Positions 1 to 8,224 of a stretch of 64,000 nt of DNA are shown here, in pieces. The notes below the pieces were generated by a model. That model searched no databases and was not told the DNA's origin. It was given only the letters and a program-made list of their open reading frames with translations. This DNA comes from an uncultured Clostridia bacterium. GTDB lineage: Bacteria > Bacillota > Clostridia > Lachnospirales > Cellulosilyticaceae. The translations under genes were made by a program, and so were the position numbers. The DNA lies in assembly GCA_937921505.1 (NCBI GenBank), contig CAKZUB010000020.1:1-64000 (forward strand), in the 5' to 3' direction. Numbering within the stretch: the first letter of the stretch is position 1; each line of letters begins with the position of its first letter.

Positions 1-59
1 AGGCTTCTTTTTATAAGCTCTAATTTTTCTTTATCTGTATATGGATGATTGGAATACAT
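1..59 (-). CDS. Unidentified protein, N-terminal fragment cut by window edge
   Basis: An ATG at 59 reads leftward without a stop to the window edge and gives 19 residues (MYSNHPYTDKEKLELIKRS). An AAAGGAG ribosome binding site lies about 7 bases upstream of the ATG (around 68-74), and a promoter-like pair lies further upstream, so this is probably a genuine gene start. The fragment is short, charged and lysine-rich and shows no signal peptide. I do not recognise the family, and no function can be given from 19 residues. Confidence 0.6.
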   Translation of the reverse strand, partial: MYSNHPYTDKEKLELIKRS

Positions 60-90
60 AGTTTATCGTCTCCTTTAGGTATTTATCCTT

Positions 91-120
91 ATTATAAAAT
101 AGAATACCTCTATACGACAA
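91..120 (-). promoter_or_regulatory. Putative sigma-A promoter for the gene at the left edge
   Basis: On the minus strand a perfect TATAAT (91-96) is preceded, 18 bases upstream, by TTGTCG (115-120). It lies about 30 bases upstream of the start codon at 59. The -10 box is good, but the -35 is imperfect and the spacer is one base longer than ideal. Confidence 0.45.
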
Positions 121-251
121 CTAGTCTAACACATAGGGATACCACACTATAATATTATATTCCAAACGTTACATGATATTTATATTATGAGTGACTACTA
201 AACTTATTATTCTAAAAAAGAAAGTCGAAATTTTTTCACATGTCCTAGTCC

Positions 252-2135
252 TTAATTAATCCATACTTTAGTATTTGTTTTCATTGTATTGTAAAACCAT
301 AAACTATCTTCTTCTGAAAATCTAATACATCCTTGTGAAGCTCTACGGCCTAAAACTCCTTTTCCTTCAAGTAGTCTAGTTCCAGTTACATCAAATATAA
401 TAGAGTGATACAAATAATCTCCAAATATATGAAAAGCATTTTTAGCTCTGTAGCCTTTATTAACTCCAAAATAGGGAACACGCCCTTTTAGTTCAAAAAT
501 CCCCCTTGGCGTTGGTGTAATATTCTTTCCAGTAGAGGATAAAAGCGTCCGAATGAGTTTCCATTCATTTTTCTTACCTTCAAAAATGTACGTTTGTTGT
601 CTATACAAATCTGTCCATACAAGATAGGCGCTTCCACTACTCATATCTTTACTGTTAATAAAATCTTCTATTTGTTCTTTCGTAGGTTTGTCTTTTGCCG
701 GTGCCGGGTCTTTAGGGATACTTATACTATTCCAAGGAACATTAACTATTTTATGCTGAGCATCTTTAATTTTATAAGATACGCCATCCTCTGCTGCCCA
801 TATTTCTACTTTTTGTCCTTTTACAAACCCGTTTGTTGCATATTTCATTGTTCCTATGATAATAGATTCTGGGAATAAAGGCTGTGTCTTTTTAATATCA
901 ACAAGCTTCTTTTGATCTATAGCTTGATGATACTTTTTCAACAAGTTTGATATATCTTGTCCAAACTTTTGTTCTGCTATTAAAACGTTATAGTCTGTTT
1001 CTATATACTTAATAATTGTCGTTAAATAATGTGCTTTTCGTAGTGCATAAAGATGTGTGTTTTTTAGGATCCTCCCATTTCTTTGTATTTCTACAAGTCC
1101 AGATTGATTTTCAACGATCTGTTCACCATCCCAATACAAATCAGTATACATAAGTTTTAAGGGTTGATTACTTTCATTTATAATTATATTCTCATTACAA
1201 CTGATCATATCACTCATTACATGAACCTTCGGAACTAAAATAACTTGATCTTCTAAAAGATGTAAATCAAAATACACCTCAAGTGCTCTTACAGGAATGA
1301 ATGTATTCTCCCCAGTGATTAAAGAATAAGTTTTCAGTTCACCTATGTAGATCTCCTCATTATTAATATAAGTATCTTTCGAGGTTATATTTAATAATTC
1401 ATCTTCTTTAAAACTAGGAGCTTGCCAAATAAACTGCAGAAGATTATTACTATTTTCCCTTTTTAAAAACCCTATCTTTTCTAAGGTATTTAAATTTACA
1501 TAATTTGTGCCTTCAAATTGATAAAGCTGATAAGCTTGACCTTCTAAACTCAGATTCATATGACTCTGAGTAATGCTTCCTAATGATACGCTTTCATAAC
1601 TCCAATTTCTATTGCTATCTTTTCTATATTGATTAATTGTTTTTTTTATATTTGTTGCACTAGCTTCTAAGGCTTTTTTAACATAATCTGGATCTTCCCT
1701 AAATTGATTTGCCTGATGAAATAGATAGTCCCAATCATTTAAAGTAATAAGTTGTCTCTCATCATAAGACCAATTCCCCCATATACCTTCAATAACCAAG
1801 CGGCCTATGAACGGATTCTGACATAGATCTTTTTCTGGTAAATAGATTGGCTGACGATTAATATACTCACACACTATCTTAGCGATATCTCCTTGTGTAA
1901 CACGTTCGTCATCTGCTATATACCTGTTATAAAGTAACTTCTGTCCATCTTCAAAGTAGGTCAATATTTGCTCTTTTAACGGAAGTATTTCATACTCTCT
2001 ATCTTCTTTTAGATGTACTTCTATACCTTCACTAGCCCTTTCATCAAATAACTCTCTATTGTTTAAAGAGACATTTCCTAATACACTGTTACAACATATC
2101 ATAAGTCCACATAATACCCCACAAACTTTTTTCAC
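252..2135 (-). CDS. Secreted L,D-transpeptidase (YkuD domain)
   Basis: This 627-residue protein probably cross-links peptidoglycan outside the membrane by making 3-3 bonds. It begins with a signal peptide (MKK followed by a hydrophobic stretch to about residue 20). The C-terminal YkuD domain (about 480-627) carries the catalytic signature ASQGCIRF, with Cys603 as nucleophile and His577 as likely partner. The middle, about 190-300, resembles the copper amine oxidase N-terminal-like domain common in clostridial surface proteins (FIPVRALEVYFD), which is probably a wall-binding or spacer module. The start is GTG after a GGGGG ribosome binding site. It is a single-gene unit with its own promoter at 2191-2219; no clear terminator follows. 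The family call is firm, the substrate is inferred. Confidence 0.88.
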   Translation of the reverse strand: MKKVCGVLCGLMICCNSVLGNVSLNNRELFDERASEGIEVHLKEDREYEILPLKEQILTYFEDGQKLLYNRYIADDERVTQGDIAKIVCEYINRQPIYLPEKDLCQNPFIGRLVIEGIWGNWSYDERQLITLNDWDYLFHQANQFREDPDYVKKALEASATNIKKTINQYRKDSNRNWSYESVSLGSITQSHMNLSLEGQAYQLYQFEGTNYVNLNTLEKIGFLKRENSNNLLQFIWQAPSFKEDELLNITSKDTYINNEEIYIGELKTYSLITGENTFIPVRALEVYFDLHLLEDQVILVPKVHVMSDMISCNENIIINESNQPLKLMYTDLYWDGEQIVENQSGLVEIQRNGRILKNTHLYALRKAHYLTTIIKYIETDYNVLIAEQKFGQDISNLLKKYHQAIDQKKLVDIKKTQPLFPESIIIGTMKYATNGFVKGQKVEIWAAEDGVSYKIKDAQHKIVNVPWNSISIPKDPAPAKDKPTKEQIEDFINSKDMSSGSAYLVWTDLYRQQTYIFEGKKNEWKLIRTLLSSTGKNITPTPRGIFELKGRVPYFGVNKGYRAKNAFHIFGDYLYHSIIFDVTGTRLLEGKGVLGRRASQGCIRFSEEDSLWFYNTMKTNTKVWIN

Positions 2136-2190
2136 TCTTCATCCCCCTTAATTTGTACGAATTACCATTTTTTACCTTTTTTACTTTTGT

Positions 2191-2219
2191 ATTATATCAA
2201 AGGTATACATAAATAGCAA
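2191..2219 (-). promoter_or_regulatory. Sigma-A-type promoter of the L,D-transpeptidase gene
   Basis: TTGCTA (2214-2219) and a perfect TATAAT (2191-2196) are separated by 17 bases on the minus strand, about 55 bases upstream of the GTG start at 2135. This is a good match to the housekeeping consensus. The rest of the 298-base gap 2136-2433 holds only the hydA terminator and AT-rich sequence. Confidence 0.65.
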
Positions 2220-2379
2220 CCTTTAATATTTGTATAGCCTCTAACCTATGTATGTCTTCAAAATATTTCCTTTAGAGTTTCAAACCAACTTGTTATGGTT
2301 TATAAAGGCATCTTTAAAGTAATCTTTTAGTACTGCTAAATCCATTTAGTTAGTCTTTGCTTATGTACAATTAAACACA

Positions 2380-2412
2380 AAAAAAGGTGCAAAGTTAATT
2401 TGCACCTTTTTT
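2380..2412 (-). terminator. Intrinsic terminator after hydA
   Basis: A perfect hairpin (arms 2380-2393 and 2399-2412, core GGTGCAAA/TTTGCACC, 5-base loop) is flanked by A and T runs on both sides. It lies about 20 bases after the hydA stop codon and would end the hydrogenase operon. The symmetric A/T tails mean it could also work in the other direction, although no plus-strand gene runs into it. Confidence 0.9.
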
Positions 2413-2433
2413 ATATTTAATTATATATAATGA

Positions 2434-4188
2434 TTATACTTTATCCTTTTTTTCATAATGCGTATGAAGCAATTCATGTGCTTTATGACTCATTGGTTTC
2501 TCAAAATAATTTGCATAAAGCTCTTTTACAAATGGATTCTCATGAGATTTACGAATCGCTTTGTTTTTGTCCTCAGTATAAATAGCTGCTTGACGTTTTT
2601 TAAGAACTTCTGTATCTCCATGATGATAAGGTTGTCCACCACCACCAATACAGCCTCCTGGGCAAGCCATGATTTCAATTGCATGGAAGTTTCTTGGATT
2701 GCCACTTCTGATTTCCTCTAGAAGCTCTCTTGCATTACCAAGTCCATGAGCAATACCAATATTAAGATCCATATCTCCTACTTTAACAGTTGCACTTCTT
2801 ACACCTTCAAAACCTCTTAGTTCTTCGAAATCTACTTTACCAAGAGTTTCTCCTGTTAAAATCTCGTAAGCTGTACGTGTAGCAGCTTCAATAACGCCAC
2901 CAGTTGTTCCAAAAATAACTGATGCACCTGTTGATTCTCCAAGTGGATTATCAAAATCTTCTTCTGGTAGATTATTAAAGTCAATATTAGCACGTTTAAT
3001 AAGATGTGCTAGCTCTCTCGTAGAGATTGAAATATCTACATCATTATTAAATTCTGGTCTTGCAGCTTCATATTTTTTAGCTAAACATGGCATAATAGAT
3101 ACAACAACCATTTTTTCTCTTGGAATATTATATTTTTCTGCAAAATAATTTTTAGCAATAGCACCAAACATTTGTTGAGGTGATCTTGCAGTTGATGGAA
3201 TATTTAATAGATCTGGGAATTGACTTTCAATAAAGTTTACCCATGCTGGACAACAACTTGTAAGAATTGGCAGGCTTACTGATGTGTCACCAGCTTTAAA
3301 TCTTGTCAAACGATCAATAAGTTCTGCGCCTTCTTCCATAATAGTTACATCAGCTGCAAAGTCTGTATCAAACACATAGTCAAATCCAAGCGCTTTAAGT
3401 GCTGCAACCATTTTACCAGTAACAAGAGTCCCTGCTTCCATCCCAAACTCTTCACCAAGAGCAGCTCTTACTGCTGGTGCAGTTTGTACTACAACAACTT
3501 TATCTTTGTCTGCAAGTTGTCTAACAACATCCCAAGCATGTTCTTTTTCACACAAAGCTCCTGTTGGACAGACTGCTACACATTGACCACAATGGGTACA
3601 AACAGAATCTAAAAGATCTGCTTCAAAAGCAGTTGAAACAACAGCATTAAAACCTCTATTAATACCTGATAATGCACCTACTGTTTGTACTTTGTTACAC
3701 ATTGTTTCACAACGTCTGCACATAATACATTTATCCATATCTCTTACAATAGCTTTACTTTCATCTACTGGATATGTAGATTGCGCACCATCTTTACCTA
3801 TTCTAATTTCTCTTACTCCAAACTTTACAGCAATATCTTGAAGTTCACAACGTCCTGATTTTTCACATACAAGACAATCTTTTGGATGATCTGATAGTAG
3901 TAGTTCAAGGACTACTTTTCTTGCATTAAGTACTTTAACTGAACGTGTATTAATAATCATGCCATCAGTTACAGGCGTTGCACAAGCTGGTGCTAAATTT
4001 CTGCGTCCCTCTACTTCTACAACACAAATTCTGCAAGATGCTGCTTGATTCACCATTTTAGTATCATGTAAATCTAAATGACAAAGAGTTGGTATATGGA
4101 CGCCTACTGTCTTTGCTGCTTCTAAGATCGTTGACCCAGGTGCAACCATAACCGCTTTGCCATCAATAGTAATTTTTAGTTCTGACAT
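2434..4188 (-). CDS. hydA: [FeFe]-hydrogenase catalytic subunit HydA (HndD type)
   Basis: This catalytic subunit of an NAD(P)-linked, probably electron-bifurcating cytoplasmic hydrogenase has 584 residues, close to Desulfovibrio HndD. Domains in order: a [2Fe-2S] ferredoxin fold (Cys36, 52, 55, 69), a NuoG-like His-Cys3 cluster site (His101, Cys105, 108, 114), two [4Fe-4S] motifs (Cys154/157/160/164 and 197/200/203/207), then the H-cluster domain and small-subunit tail. All three H-cluster signatures are intact: TSCCPAW (Cys312, Cys313), MPCLAKKYE (Cys368) and MACPGGC (Cys509, Cys513). It lacks the extra C-terminal [2Fe-2S] domain of Thermotoga HydA. It is the last gene of the hydC-hydB-hydA operon, 18 bases after hydB. 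Bifurcation between ferredoxin and NADH is inferred from the family. Confidence 0.96.
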   Translation of the reverse strand: MSELKITIDGKAVMVAPGSTILEAAKTVGVHIPTLCHLDLHDTKMVNQAASCRICVVEVEGRRNLAPACATPVTDGMIINTRSVKVLNARKVVLELLLSDHPKDCLVCEKSGRCELQDIAVKFGVREIRIGKDGAQSTYPVDESKAIVRDMDKCIMCRRCETMCNKVQTVGALSGINRGFNAVVSTAFEADLLDSVCTHCGQCVAVCPTGALCEKEHAWDVVRQLADKDKVVVVQTAPAVRAALGEEFGMEAGTLVTGKMVAALKALGFDYVFDTDFAADVTIMEEGAELIDRLTRFKAGDTSVSLPILTSCCPAWVNFIESQFPDLLNIPSTARSPQQMFGAIAKNYFAEKYNIPREKMVVVSIMPCLAKKYEAARPEFNNDVDISISTRELAHLIKRANIDFNNLPEEDFDNPLGESTGASVIFGTTGGVIEAATRTAYEILTGETLGKVDFEELRGFEGVRSATVKVGDMDLNIGIAHGLGNARELLEEIRSGNPRNFHAIEIMACPGGCIGGGGQPYHHGDTEVLKKRQAAIYTEDKNKAIRKSHENPFVKELYANYFEKPMSHKAHELLHTHYEKKDKV

Positions 4189-4206
4189 CGCTTTCTCACT
4201 CCTTTT

Positions 4207-5994
4207 CTATTCTTTAATAATCGCTGCAAACTTACACTTATCCATACATGCACCACATTTAATACATTTTTCTTGATCAACGAGGTGCTTTTGTTTCACA
4301 GCGCCTTCTATAGCATCTACTGGACAGACTCTCTTACATGCTGTACATCCAATACACTTATCTGTAATCTTATATTGAAGTAGTGCATTACATTGGCCTG
4401 CAGGACATTTTTTATCTGTAATATGCGCAAGATATTCATCTCCAAATACATCTAATGTTGATAAAATAGGATTTGGAGCTGTTTGTCCTAAACCACAAAG
4501 AGCTGTATCTTTAATAACTTGACTTAGTTCTCTTAGAACATCTATGTCTTCTAATGTTCCTTTACCTTCAGTAATCTTTTCTAATATTTCTAAAAGACGT
4601 TTTGTACCAATACGACATGGTGTACATTTACCACAAGATTCTTCTTCTGTAAACTCTAAATAGAATTTTGCTACAGCTGGCATACAGTTATCTTCATCCA
4701 TAACAATCATTCCACCTGAACCCATCATAGAGCCTTTTGCAAGAAGGTTGTCAAAATCTATTGGCGTATCAAGATCTTTTTCTGTTAAACAACCACCTGA
4801 AGGGCCACCTGTTTGTACAGCTTTAAACTTTTTACCATCTTTAATTCCGCCACCAATATCATAAATAACTTCTCTTAATGTAATACCCATAGGTACTTCG
4901 ATAAGGCCTACGTTATTAATTTTACCAGCAAGTGCAAATACTTTTGTTCCTTTTGATTTTTCTGTTCCAATAGATGCAAACCATTCTGCTCCTTTTAAGA
5001 AGATAACAGGAATATTTGCAAATGTTTCTACGTTGTTAACGTTAGTTGGTTTTTCCCAGTATCCACTTTCAGCTGGAAAAGGTGGTTTTGTAGTAGGCTC
5101 TCCACGCATTCCTTCCATAGAATGGATAAGCGCTGTTTCTTCACCACATACGAAAGCTCCTGCACCAAACTTAATTTCAATATCAAATTCCAAACCAGTT
5201 CCTAATATGTTTTTACCAAGCAGTCCATATTCTCTTGCATCATTAAGAGCTCTTTCAAGTCGTTTAATAGCAAGTGGATACTCAGCTCTAATATAAACTA
5301 ATCCTTTTGTAGCTCCGATTGCATAGCCACATATTGCCATAGCTTCTACAACTGAATGAGGATCTCCTTCTAGTATAGAACGGTCCATAAAAGCTCCTGG
5401 ATCCCCTTCATCAGCATTACATACTACATACTTTTGATCTGCTTTATTTTTATAAGCGAACTCCCATTTTAAACCTGTAGGGAATCCACCGCCTCCACGT
5501 CCACGAAGTCCTGATTGTTTAACTTCATCAATAACTGCTTGTTGTGTCATACTAAGGGCTTGTGCAAGCGCTGCATAACCATCTCTTGCTATGTACTCTT
5601 CGATATTGTTAGGATCAATAAATCCACAGTTACGAAGTGCTACACGCATTTGTTTTTTATAGAAGTCCATATGTTTTGAATCAGAAACTTTTTCTTCTGT
5701 TGTAGGATCTACGTAAAGTAATCTCTCTACTTTTCTACCTTTTACGATATGTTCTTTTACAAGTTCTTCTGCGTCCTCTGGTGTAACTTGTACATAAAAA
5801 GTATTATCAGGAAGTATTTTAACTACAGGCCCTTTTTCACAAAAACCAAAACATCCTGTTTTAAGAACTTGTACTTCTTCTGACATATTTGCTGCATTGA
5901 TATGAAACTTAAGTTGTTCTACGATCTCATTGGATTGTGCAGAAATACATCCTGTACCTCCACATACCAAAATATGCATTGTAAATTTAGACAT
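4207..5994 (-). CDS. hydB: Hydrogenase subunit HydB (NuoF-like, HndC type)
   Basis: This is the flavin- and NAD-binding subunit of the hydrogenase, 595 residues, and the family's site of bifurcation. It starts with a thioredoxin-like [2Fe-2S] domain (Cys11, 16, 48, 52). The NuoF core follows, with the NADH/FMN glycine-rich loop GLRGRGGGGFPTG (162-174), the CNADEGDPGAF segment (192-202), a SLBB-like region and the N3 [4Fe-4S] site ESCGKCTPC (Cys454, 457, 460, with Cys500). The C-terminus adds two [4Fe-4S] ferredoxin motifs (Cys547-557 and Cys577-587). That layout separates it from the respiratory NuoF and fits bifurcating hydrogenases. It sits between the HndB-like gene and hydA, with short gaps on both sides. 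Confidence 0.95.
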   Translation of the reverse strand: MSKFTMHILVCGGTGCISAQSNEIVEQLKFHINAANMSEEVQVLKTGCFGFCEKGPVVKILPDNTFYVQVTPEDAEELVKEHIVKGRKVERLLYVDPTTEEKVSDSKHMDFYKKQMRVALRNCGFIDPNNIEEYIARDGYAALAQALSMTQQAVIDEVKQSGLRGRGGGGFPTGLKWEFAYKNKADQKYVVCNADEGDPGAFMDRSILEGDPHSVVEAMAICGYAIGATKGLVYIRAEYPLAIKRLERALNDAREYGLLGKNILGTGLEFDIEIKFGAGAFVCGEETALIHSMEGMRGEPTTKPPFPAESGYWEKPTNVNNVETFANIPVIFLKGAEWFASIGTEKSKGTKVFALAGKINNVGLIEVPMGITLREVIYDIGGGIKDGKKFKAVQTGGPSGGCLTEKDLDTPIDFDNLLAKGSMMGSGGMIVMDEDNCMPAVAKFYLEFTEEESCGKCTPCRIGTKRLLEILEKITEGKGTLEDIDVLRELSQVIKDTALCGLGQTAPNPILSTLDVFGDEYLAHITDKKCPAGQCNALLQYKITDKCIGCTACKRVCPVDAIEGAVKQKHLVDQEKCIKCGACMDKCKFAAIIKE

Positions 5995-6015
5995 TTTTAG
6001 GCCACCTCTTTTCTA

Positions 6016-6414
6016 TTACTCATCTATAGATTTGTGAGCAACTGGAATGATACCATCTACCATTTCCCCACTCTTAATATGCTTTTCTAAAATTTCTTTT
6101 GCTTTTTCTTTACTAACATGTCCATATACTACTGGATCACTATTTGGAAGTGTTACCTCAACAGTTGGTTCTGCATAACAATATCCCATGCAACCACTTT
6201 GCGTAATCACAACATTATTCATACCGTCTTCTCTTACAAGATCTGCAAAATAATTCATAACATCTCTTGCACCAGATGCGATACCACACGTTGCCATTGC
6301 TACACGAATGACTACCATTTCATCTACATTTTCGCCTTTTTCTCTTAAATCAACTTTATTTTTTACATTATCTCTTAAGCTTTTAAGGTCATCTAACGAC
6401 ATGATTCTAGGCAT
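6016..6414 (-). CDS. HndB-like [2Fe-2S] thioredoxin-fold protein of the hydrogenase operon
   Basis: This 132-residue protein contains a thioredoxin-like ferredoxin domain with the motifs MATCGIASGARDV and SGCMGYC, typical of the small HndB subunit in tetrameric Hnd hydrogenases (Desulfovibrio HndA-D). Only three cysteines fall in the motif, as in other HndB-like proteins, so the cluster ligands cannot be fixed from sequence. The N-terminal 30 residues are charged and probably helical. It lies 21 bases after hydC and 21 before hydB, so it is co-transcribed and probably part of the complex as an electron-transfer subunit. Its exact role is unknown. Confidence 0.85.
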   Translation of the reverse strand: MPRIMSLDDLKSLRDNVKNKVDLREKGENVDEMVVIRVAMATCGIASGARDVMNYFADLVREDGMNNVVITQSGCMGYCYAEPTVEVTLPNSDPVVYGHVSKEKAKEILEKHIKSGEMVDGIIPVAHKSIDE

Positions 6415-6435
6415 ATCAATCTCCTCCTATAATTA

Positions 6436-6930
6436 TTATTCTTCGTAATCTTTAAGAATTTTCTTTACATCCTCTGCTGTTACAATACGACCATAAACTT
6501 TTTCTCCAACCAGTACAACTGGTGCTAGTCCACATGCTCCTACACATCTAAGCGCATCTAATGAAAACTTGCCATCTTCTGTTGTTTGTCCAACTTGAAT
6601 GCCTAGTTCTCTTTTAAAGAAATCTACAACTTTGTCAGCTCCTCTTACATAACAAGCTGTTCCCATACAGACTGCAATAGGATACTTTCCTTTTGGCAAC
6701 ATTGTAAAAAATGAGTAGAAACTAACTACTCCATATACCTGTGATATTGGAACATCAAGTTTCTTGCCTATGAATATTTGGACTTCCCTTGGCAAATACC
6801 CAAATATACTCTGTGCTTTATGAAGCACAGAAATAAGAGCTCCTCTTTTTTCTGGTAGTTCATCAATGAACTTTCCGAGCTGTTCATACAATTCGTTTGC
6901 AAGTTCATTTTTGCAACTTTCACATGACAT
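6436..6930 (-). CDS. hydC: Hydrogenase subunit HydC (NuoE-like, HndA type)
   Basis: This [2Fe-2S] electron-transfer subunit has 164 residues and is of the NuoE family, with the four ligands at Cys88, Cys93 (CMGTAC) and Cys129, Cys133 (CVGAC). It carries electrons between HydB and the rest of the complex. An upstream in-frame start at 6978 is possible, but I chose the ATG at 6930 (MSCESC) because GAGGAGG sits at the right distance before it and the family starts there. It is the first gene of the operon. Its leader, about 90 bases, holds the Rex-type operator at 6979-6996, downstream of the promoter at 7026-7054, so repression by Rex according to the NADH/NAD+ ratio is likely. Confidence 0.94.
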   Translation of the reverse strand: MSCESCKNELANELYEQLGKFIDELPEKRGALISVLHKAQSIFGYLPREVQIFIGKKLDVPISQVYGVVSFYSFFTMLPKGKYPIAVCMGTACYVRGADKVVDFFKRELGIQVGQTTEDGKFSLDALRCVGACGLAPVVLVGEKVYGRIVTAEDVKKILKDYEE

Positions 6931-6978
6931 AACATATCCTCCTCGTTGATTTCTTTTTATATAAATTTTTATAACCAA

Positions 6979-6996
6979 TTGTTAATTTTTTAACAA
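6979..6996. promoter_or_regulatory. Rex operator in the hydrogenase leader
   Basis: The perfect palindrome TTGTTAATTTTTTAACAA matches the clostridial Rex consensus TTGTTAANNNNTTAACAA at every fixed base. It lies about 20-40 bases downstream of the expected transcription start and 48 bases upstream of the hydC ATG, where a bound repressor would block transcription. Rex binds when NADH is low and releases when NADH is high, which suits an NADH-consuming hydrogenase. No rex gene lies in this window. Confidence 0.85.
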
Positions 6997-7025
6997 AAAA
7001 ATTATAAACTTTTACTTACTTTATG

Positions 7026-7054
7026 AAAATACCATAAAAAATTTATGTTGTCAA
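7026..7054 (-). promoter_or_regulatory. Sigma-A promoter of the hydrogenase operon
   Basis: A perfect TTGACA (7049-7054) and TATTTT (7026-7031) are spaced by 17 bases on the minus strand. Transcription would start near 7019 and give a leader of about 90 bases ahead of hydC. It lies 115 bases downstream of the PHP gene, and no terminator is visible between, so read-through from the sensory cluster is also possible. Confidence 0.8.
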
Positions 7055-7168
7055 TTAATAAAAGACTTTGTCTTAATTATACACTATATAAGTATTTCAT
7101 ACTATTATTTATAATTAATTGGCTGAGCTTCCCAGTATGAAAAAGTTGATTAATTGTTCTCTATTTTC

Positions 7169-7870
7169 CTACTGTATAAGGTGATTAAATAAATCAGCAA
7201 TACAAATTGATGGAATATCTAGAAAGCTTTCCTGTTGCAGTATATCTTGTAAATAATGGGCATCTGATGATTGCATAATAGTAAAACCTTTATATTTTTG
7301 CACATATTCATGTATTAACGCAGACTTTGATAGTTCTATCATGTGAATACCTAGTTCATCTGGTATGAATCCTAAGTTGGAAATAATGCTATAGGATTTT
7401 CTATCAATATGTGCTGGATAAATAACTCCCCCTACCTCTCGTACGGCTTTAAATAAATGTTCAGCTGGTATTCCTGTGGCGGTTAGAAGTAATCTTTCTA
7501 TTTCTCCTACTACATCATCTTCTTTATTTAAGATATGTTGATGTCCAAAGATATCTACTCTATTTTTTATTTGTGGCATATGGCTCATTACATAGTCCTC
7601 TATCTGCCTAGCTGTTTTGATGTCTTTAAAAAGTGCAATACAATGAAATTCTTCCATACATTCTATCTCCATACCAGGTATCACTAAAAGATCATTTTGT
7701 TCTCCGAGCTGCATCACTACTTCACAGTTGGCACAAGTATTATGATCTGTTATTGCAATAGCTTGAAGTCCATTAAGTTTAGCCATATTAATGATATTGT
7801 TAGGCGACATATAGTCATCTGCACATGGTGAGGCCGCTGTATGTATGTGAAAATCATAAGCTATCTTCAT
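7169..7870 (-). CDS. PHP-domain phosphoesterase
   Basis: This 233-residue protein has a complete PHP metal-binding site: DFHIHT (residues 6-11), TDHN, GMEIE, YPAHID and SSDAH. It is probably a metal-dependent phosphoesterase of the PHP/YciV-like group; the substrate (nucleotide, 5'-phosphate RNA or phosphoamino acid) cannot be told. It is the last gene of the sensory hydrogenase cluster, 9 bases after the second DRTGG gene. PHP genes recur beside DRTGG and anti-sigma-like genes near clostridial [FeFe]-hydrogenases, which suggests a signalling role, but this is inference. Two extra cysteines (CANC) follow the TDHN motif. Confidence 0.85.
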   Translation of the reverse strand: MKIAYDFHIHTAASPCADDYMSPNNIINMAKLNGLQAIAITDHNTCANCEVVMQLGEQNDLLVIPGMEIECMEEFHCIALFKDIKTARQIEDYVMSHMPQIKNRVDIFGHQHILNKEDDVVGEIERLLLTATGIPAEHLFKAVREVGGVIYPAHIDRKSYSIISNLGFIPDELGIHMIELSKSALIHEYVQKYKGFTIMQSSDAHYLQDILQQESFLDIPSICIADLFNHLIQ

Positions 7871-7879
7871 TTACCCCTC

Positions 7880-8224
7880 CTACACTTGGCGAAGAGCAGC
7901 TAATTGACAAACCACTTCAAAACTATTAAGGTTTGTACTTAAAATCGGGATAGCTTCTTGATTCGCCTTATTGATCATTTCTTCATCTGCTTCTACATTT
8001 TCAGTAAGAATAATAGCTGATAGCTCTAGCAAACTTGCTACTGCTACAGAATTAATATGGCCTTGAATAGTAATCCACACTTCTTTTTCTTTGGCATGGG
8101 ACATGACAAAGCTCAATAAATCTCCTACATAACCTCCTTGTACTTGATTTAAAATACCTTTTTCTCCTGCTATTAGTTTAAGTTGCATCTTTTCTATAAG
8201 ATCTTTAACTACCAACTTACTCAT
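7880..8224 (-). CDS. DRTGG-domain protein (second copy)
   Basis: This 114-residue protein consists almost entirely of one DRTGG-type fold. Recognisable parts are a glycine-rich GGYVGDLLSFVMSHA segment and alternating beta/alpha elements (VWITIQGHINSVAVAS, AIILTENVEA, IPILSTNLNSFEV). The domain also occurs in phosphotransacetylase-linked and CBS-containing proteins, where it is thought to bind a nucleotide ligand; no catalytic residues stand out. It overlaps the end of the sensory hydrogenase gene by 4 bases (ATGA), so the two are translationally coupled. It is a paralogue of the protein at 9987-10337 and is probably a regulatory partner. Confidence 0.8.
   Translation of the reverse strand: MSKLVVKDLIEKMQLKLIAGEKGILNQVQGGYVGDLLSFVMSHAKEKEVWITIQGHINSVAVASLLELSAIILTENVEADEEMINKANQEAIPILSTNLNSFEVVCQLAALRQV

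Noticed and set aside
6931..6978. Upstream extension of hydC
   Set aside because: The ATG at 6930 has an excellent GAGGAGG site within this stretch; starting at 6978 would place that site inside the coding region.
7080..7168. Terminator after the PHP gene
   Set aside because: A CATACT/AGTATG pairing encloses the region, but there is no compact stem and no T-run on the minus strand.
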